Source of the DNA: Chloroflexota bacterium
GTDB taxonomy: Bacteria > Chloroflexota > Dehalococcoidia > JACQGW01
Assembly (NCBI GenBank): GCA_016199325.1
Contig: JACQGW010000049.1
Location: 1-7,236 of the forward strand
Length of the DNA stretch: 7,236 nt
Reading direction: 5' to 3'
A model generated the notes under the pieces. The model was not told the origin of the DNA and did no database searches. It worked only from the letters and a program-made list of their open reading frames with translations. Shown in pieces: positions 4,473 through 7,236 of the stretch. The first letter of the stretch is position 1. Each line of letters starts with the position of its first letter. A program made the translations under genes and the position numbers.

Positions 4473-4527
4473 GGGGAGGAGCAGCAGCAGCGACACATGA
4501 CTTCCCAGATGCACTGCTACCCTCCGA

Positions 4528-4559
4528 CCCCCGCCCCCTGACCCCTGGCCCCGCCCCCC
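4528..4559 (-). other. G-rich tract with G-quadruplex pattern directly after the aor stop
   Basis: The minus strand, which is the aor coding strand, carries five G-runs of 6, 4, 4, 5 and 5 bases separated by 1 to 3 bases, beginning at the last base of the aor stop codon. This fits the G-quadruplex rule and would lie in the aor 3' untranslated RNA. It may assist termination or simply be low-complexity GC-rich sequence. Confidence 0.5.
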
Positions 4560-6418
4560 TACGCCGACACAGCGGCCAGGTCGTCGAGCAGAGACTGGAG
4601 GCCGAGCTCCTCCAGCTTGCGGCGGCTGGGAACCGTCGTCGCCGGGTCCCAGTCCATCGCCTTCAGGTAGTCGGCGTTCTGCCGCGCGGTGTCCACCGTC
4701 ACGCCCCGGACGTTGCCCTGGGTGAGCGGGGGATTGCCGACGGCGATACCCGGCATCTGGAAGCGCAGCGGGTTCAGCCCCTCGCGCAGGTTGAAGGCGT
4801 GGCGAATGATGGCGATGCGCTCCCCCGCCTGGAGGGCATCGTCCAGCGCCCAGGTCCGCCCGGTCACCGCCGTCATGAAATCGGGCCAGGTCGAGATGGG
4901 ATAGGAGAGATACCCGAAGAGGCACGCGCCGGCGGCGTTGACGAAGTGGACGGCGCAGACGAGCTTCTTCGTGAACTCGCCCTTGGCGCCGTAGTCGTGC
5001 TTCTCCGGAACGTCCGGCATGTCGGGCCAGGGGATGAGCTCACCGCCCTGGGTATGGCGGCCTGGCGTCGCGTCGAGCTGGTAGGTGATGGCAAGGCCCG
5101 GCGTGAAGCGCGGGTCGTGCATCGGGACCTCCTGGCCCTGGACGTGGATGGCGCAGACCTCGCTACCGCGGCCGATCCGCTCCGCCGCCCGCTTGACACC
5201 GTCGGCCAGAACGTCGCCGAACCCCTCGCGGCGGGCGATCTTCTCCAGCATGGCGTTGATGGCCTGGTGGTTCCCCCAGGTCAGCTCGATCCCGTCGGTG
5301 TCGGCCTTCGTCAGAATCCCGCGCTCGTAGCAATCCATGGCGAAGGCGATGGCGCCGCCCGCCGAGATCGTGTCCAGCCCGTAGCGGTTGCAGATCTGGT
5401 TGGACTTGATGGTGCTGGCGAAGCTATCGTTCAGCAACAGGGTGCCGAAGGCGCAGGCGGTCTCGTACTCGCTCTTGTGGTCCCGCACGCCCTGATACGG
5501 CCCCGCCTCCTTGACGGACATGTGGCCGCCGCAGGACATCGTGCAGCGCCAGCAGCCGTACTTCTTGTCCTGATAGGTCTTGATGAGGAGGTCGTCCTTG
5601 AACTGCTCCTTGCCCGTCGGGAAGTCCACCGTGCCGGCGCCGAACCAGTTCTTGACCGGCGAGTCGCCGTTCCAGGAGGAATCGCCGAGAATGCCGACGG
5701 TGCCGTAGTTGCGCAAGATGTCGTAGAAGCCGGTGTGCTGCTTCATGTACGACCGCCGGAGCTGCTCGGCCCTCCCGAGGTCGGCGACGGGAACCTTCTG
5801 CGTGCCCTTCACGGCGATGGCTTTGAGATGCTTCGAGCCCATGACGGCGCCAACGCCCGATCGCCCCCAGGCACGGCCCTCGTCGTTGATGATGCAGGCG
5901 ATCAGGCTGAGCGTCTCGCCGGACGGGCCGATGCTGGCGACCTCGGTGCCCCGCCCGTGGCGCTGCTTGAGCCGCCGCTCGGTCTCGGCGGTATCGAGGC
6001 CCCAGAGGTCGGCGGCGTCCCGGAGCCTGGCCTGCCCGTCCTCGATGGAGAGATAGACGGGACGTTCCGCCTGGCCGGTGAAGAAGATGGCGTCGTAGCC
6101 CGCGAACTTGAGATGGGGGCCGAAGGTGCCGCCACAGTTGGCGTCGCCCCAGGTGCCGGTAAGGGGCGATTTGCAGACGACGACCGAGCGGTTGCCCTCG
6201 ATGGCGGGCGTACCGGTCAGCGGCCCGGTCAGGAAGCCGAGGATGTTCTCCGGTCCGAGGGGATCGACGCCGGGGCGCAGCCTATCGTAGAGCACTCTGG
6301 CTCCGATGCCGTAGCCCCCGACGAACGCGCGGGCCAGGCCGTCGTCGAGGGGTTCTGTCTGAATGGCGCCACTCGTCAGGTCAACCCAGAGGTTCCGTCC
6401 CATGTACCCGTTCGCCAT
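4559..6418 (-). CDS. aor: aldehyde:ferredoxin oxidoreductase family tungstoenzyme
   Basis: Enzymes of this family oxidise aldehydes to carboxylic acids with ferredoxin, using a tungsten bis-pyranopterin cofactor and one 4Fe-4S cluster in the cytoplasm. The 619-residue length is typical. The N-terminal domain has NLWVDLTSG, FVGGYGIGARVLYD, GPLTGTPAI, GTWGDANCGG and GRSGVGAVMGSK. The cluster ligands are Cys289, Cys292 and Cys296 (CWRCTMSC) with Cys499 (AGACLFG) as the fourth. The first pterin motif is NRYGLDTIS (344-352). The second, around 494-499, reads NAAGAC instead of the DxxGLC described for archaeal AOR. EYETACAFG (317-325) is also conserved. ATG 6418 has GGAGG at 6-base spacing. The exact substrate (aldehyde, glyceraldehyde-3-phosphate or aromatic acid type) cannot be told from sequence alone. 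It stands alone: no cofactor-synthesis or ferredoxin gene is in the window. Confidence 0.93.
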   Translation of the reverse strand: MANGYMGRNLWVDLTSGAIQTEPLDDGLARAFVGGYGIGARVLYDRLRPGVDPLGPENILGFLTGPLTGTPAIEGNRSVVVCKSPLTGTWGDANCGGTFGPHLKFAGYDAIFFTGQAERPVYLSIEDGQARLRDAADLWGLDTAETERRLKQRHGRGTEVASIGPSGETLSLIACIINDEGRAWGRSGVGAVMGSKHLKAIAVKGTQKVPVADLGRAEQLRRSYMKQHTGFYDILRNYGTVGILGDSSWNGDSPVKNWFGAGTVDFPTGKEQFKDDLLIKTYQDKKYGCWRCTMSCGGHMSVKEAGPYQGVRDHKSEYETACAFGTLLLNDSFASTIKSNQICNRYGLDTISAGGAIAFAMDCYERGILTKADTDGIELTWGNHQAINAMLEKIARREGFGDVLADGVKRAAERIGRGSEVCAIHVQGQEVPMHDPRFTPGLAITYQLDATPGRHTQGGELIPWPDMPDVPEKHDYGAKGEFTKKLVCAVHFVNAAGACLFGYLSYPISTWPDFMTAVTGRTWALDDALQAGERIAIIRHAFNLREGLNPLRFQMPGIAVGNPPLTQGNVRGVTVDTARQNADYLKAMDWDPATTVPSRRKLEELGLQSLLDDLAAVSA

Positions 6419-6443
6419 AGCTGCCCTCCAGTGCAGTATTCTT

Positions 6444-6462
6444 GCGTCATCCCGCTTGACGC
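6444..6462. promoter_or_regulatory. inverted repeat in the aor-lipA intergenic region
   Basis: GCGTCA (6444-6449) and TGACGC (6457-6462) are perfect inverted repeats 7 bases apart. They overlap the proposed lipA -35 and lie in the proposed aor leader, so a bound regulator could affect both genes. The regulator is unknown. Confidence 0.35.
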
Positions 6463-6485
6463 GACCAGGTGCAGCCCATTACAGT
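6456..6485 (+). promoter_or_regulatory. sigma70-like promoter of lipA
   Basis: TTGACG (6456-6461), an 18-base spacer and TACAGT (6480-6485) point toward lipA. Transcription would start near 6492, giving a leader of about 34 bases. Confidence 0.5.
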
Positions 6486-6506
6486 ACAATTGCGGGGGCA
6501 TGTCAA
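6478..6506 (-). promoter_or_regulatory. strong sigma70-like promoter of aor
   Basis: On the minus strand a consensus TTGACA (6501-6506), a 17-base spacer and TGTAAT (6478-6483) point toward aor, with a start near 6471. The -10 overlaps the lipA -10 on the other strand by four bases. Confidence 0.65.
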
Positions 6507-6525
6507 GATGCAAGGAAGATCGTCA

Positions 6526-7236
6526 ATGACAACCACCAAGTTGCCGATCGTCGACGGGCGGTCCCAATCGTCCGGGTCGGCGCGGCCCGGTTGGATCCGG
6601 GTGCGCTGGTCCCAGGGGCAGAACTATTTGGACCTCAAGGGGCTGATGCGGGGCCTTGGCCTCCACACGGTCTGCGAGGAGGCCCACTGTCCAAACATGG
6701 GCGAGTGCTGGGAGCACCGGACGGCTACGTTCATGATCCTCGGCAGGGTCTGCACGCGAGCCTGCCGGTTCTGCGCCGTCGAAACGGGCCGGCCGGACGG
6801 GCTGGACGAGGACGAGCCGGAACGGGTCGGCGAGGCGGTCCGCAACCTCGGCCTGCGCCACGCCGTCGTCACCTCGGTCGCCCGCGACGATCTGCCCGAC
6901 GGGGGCGCCCGCATCTTCGCGGAGACGATCCGGGCGATCCGGCAGCACCTCCCCACGTGCAGCGTCGAGGTGCTCATCCCCGATTTCAAGGGCGATGACG
7001 CCGCGCTGGCGACCGTCCTTGCCGCGCGTCCGGACATCCTGAACCACAACGTCGAGACGGTCGCCCGGCTCCAGCGGAAGGTCCGCGCCAAAGCCCAGTA
7101 CGACCGGTCGATCTTCGTTCTCCGTCGATCGAAAGCCCTGGAGCCGTCGGTTCTGACCAAGTCCGGCCTGATGCTCGGCGTCGGCGAGACCTGGCCGGAG
7201 ATCCTCCAGACGCTCGGCGATCTGCGGGCGGCCGGC
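6526..7236 (+). CDS. lipA: lipoyl synthase (partial, runs off the window)
   Basis: LipA is a radical-SAM enzyme that inserts two sulfurs into octanoyl chains on lipoyl domains of 2-oxoacid dehydrogenases and the glycine cleavage H protein. Both clusters are visible: the auxiliary C-x4-C-x5-C (Cys50, Cys55, Cys61 in TVCEEAHCPNMGEC) and the radical-SAM C-x3-C-x2-C (Cys76, Cys80, Cys83 in CTRACRFC). Further family blocks are TFMILG, VTSVARDDLPDGGA, VEVLIPDF, LNHNVETV and SGLMLGVGET. The 237 codons present lack the last 60 or so, including the C-terminal Ser that binds the auxiliary cluster. ATG 6526 is preceded by AAGGAAG (6512-6518), a fair RBS. No lipB or other lipoate gene is seen in the window. 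Confidence 0.95.
   Translation, partial: MTTTKLPIVDGRSQSSGSARPGWIRVRWSQGQNYLDLKGLMRGLGLHTVCEEAHCPNMGECWEHRTATFMILGRVCTRACRFCAVETGRPDGLDEDEPERVGEAVRNLGLRHAVVTSVARDDLPDGGARIFAETIRAIRQHLPTCSVEVLIPDFKGDDAALATVLAARPDILNHNVETVARLQRKVRAKAQYDRSIFVLRRSKALEPSVLTKSGLMLGVGETWPEILQTLGDLRAAG

Noticed and set aside
4394..6529. 711-codon open frame on the plus strand opposite aor
   Set aside because: It is an antisense shadow of the GC-rich aor gene: no RBS, no recognisable domain, composition dominated by codon complements, and it begins inside the inverted repeat.
6363..6998. 211-codon plus-strand frame over lipA
   Set aside because: It is out of frame with the clear lipA coding sequence, low-complexity Arg/Gly/Pro, and starts inside aor.
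6523..7160. Minus-strand frames opposite lipA
   Set aside because: They lie antisense to a strongly supported gene and show no family signature.

Overview
The window is GC-rich and mostly coding, and it reads as chromosomal DNA of a high-GC environmental bacterium. The mix of a DUF4349 lipoprotein, a tungsten-type aldehyde:ferredoxin oxidoreductase, lipoyl synthase and a patchwork of BrnTA, CopG, PIN and MNT/HEPN modules suggests Chloroflexota (Thermomicrobia-like) or a similar lineage. This assignment is an inference from gene content; no marker gene fixes it.

Positions 1-408 hold no convincing gene. There is a 16-C run at the very edge, several strong hairpins, one of them terminator-like, and a 12-codon mini-ORF behind a very good ribosome binding site.

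Positions 409-2680 are a toxin-antitoxin scrapyard. Read on the minus strand from right to left: a Phd/YefM-type antitoxin fused in frame to an intact MNT nucleotidyltransferase (MntA-like); its HepT partner, cut off after about 52 residues; then, on the plus strand, an orphan VapB-like antitoxin that runs tail-to-tail into the HepT stump; then a 24-codon stub of a PIN toxin N-terminus; a brnT-brnA operon with a strong promoter and a palindromic operator, whose toxin frame has no ordinary start codon; a second CopG antitoxin cut off after its N-terminal half; and directly abutting it a PIN toxin C-terminus without an N-terminus. The antitoxin sides are largely intact (one CopG copy is cut short), while every recognisable toxin is truncated or lacks a normal start.

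Positions 2700-4473 carry a DUF4349 family lipoprotein (524 aa) with a lipobox, an Ala/Pro linker, a coiled-coil region containing an internal duplication, and a C-terminal membrane segment. A possible ECF-type promoter precedes it. Its stop codon lies inside a 31-bp perfect inverted repeat that also separates it from the convergent aldehyde ferredoxin oxidoreductase gene.

Positions 4559-7236 hold the aor gene (minus strand, 619 aa) and, divergently, lipA (plus strand, truncated by the window edge). Their roughly 107-bp intergenic region carries two oppositely oriented sigma70-like promoters whose -10 hexamers overlap.
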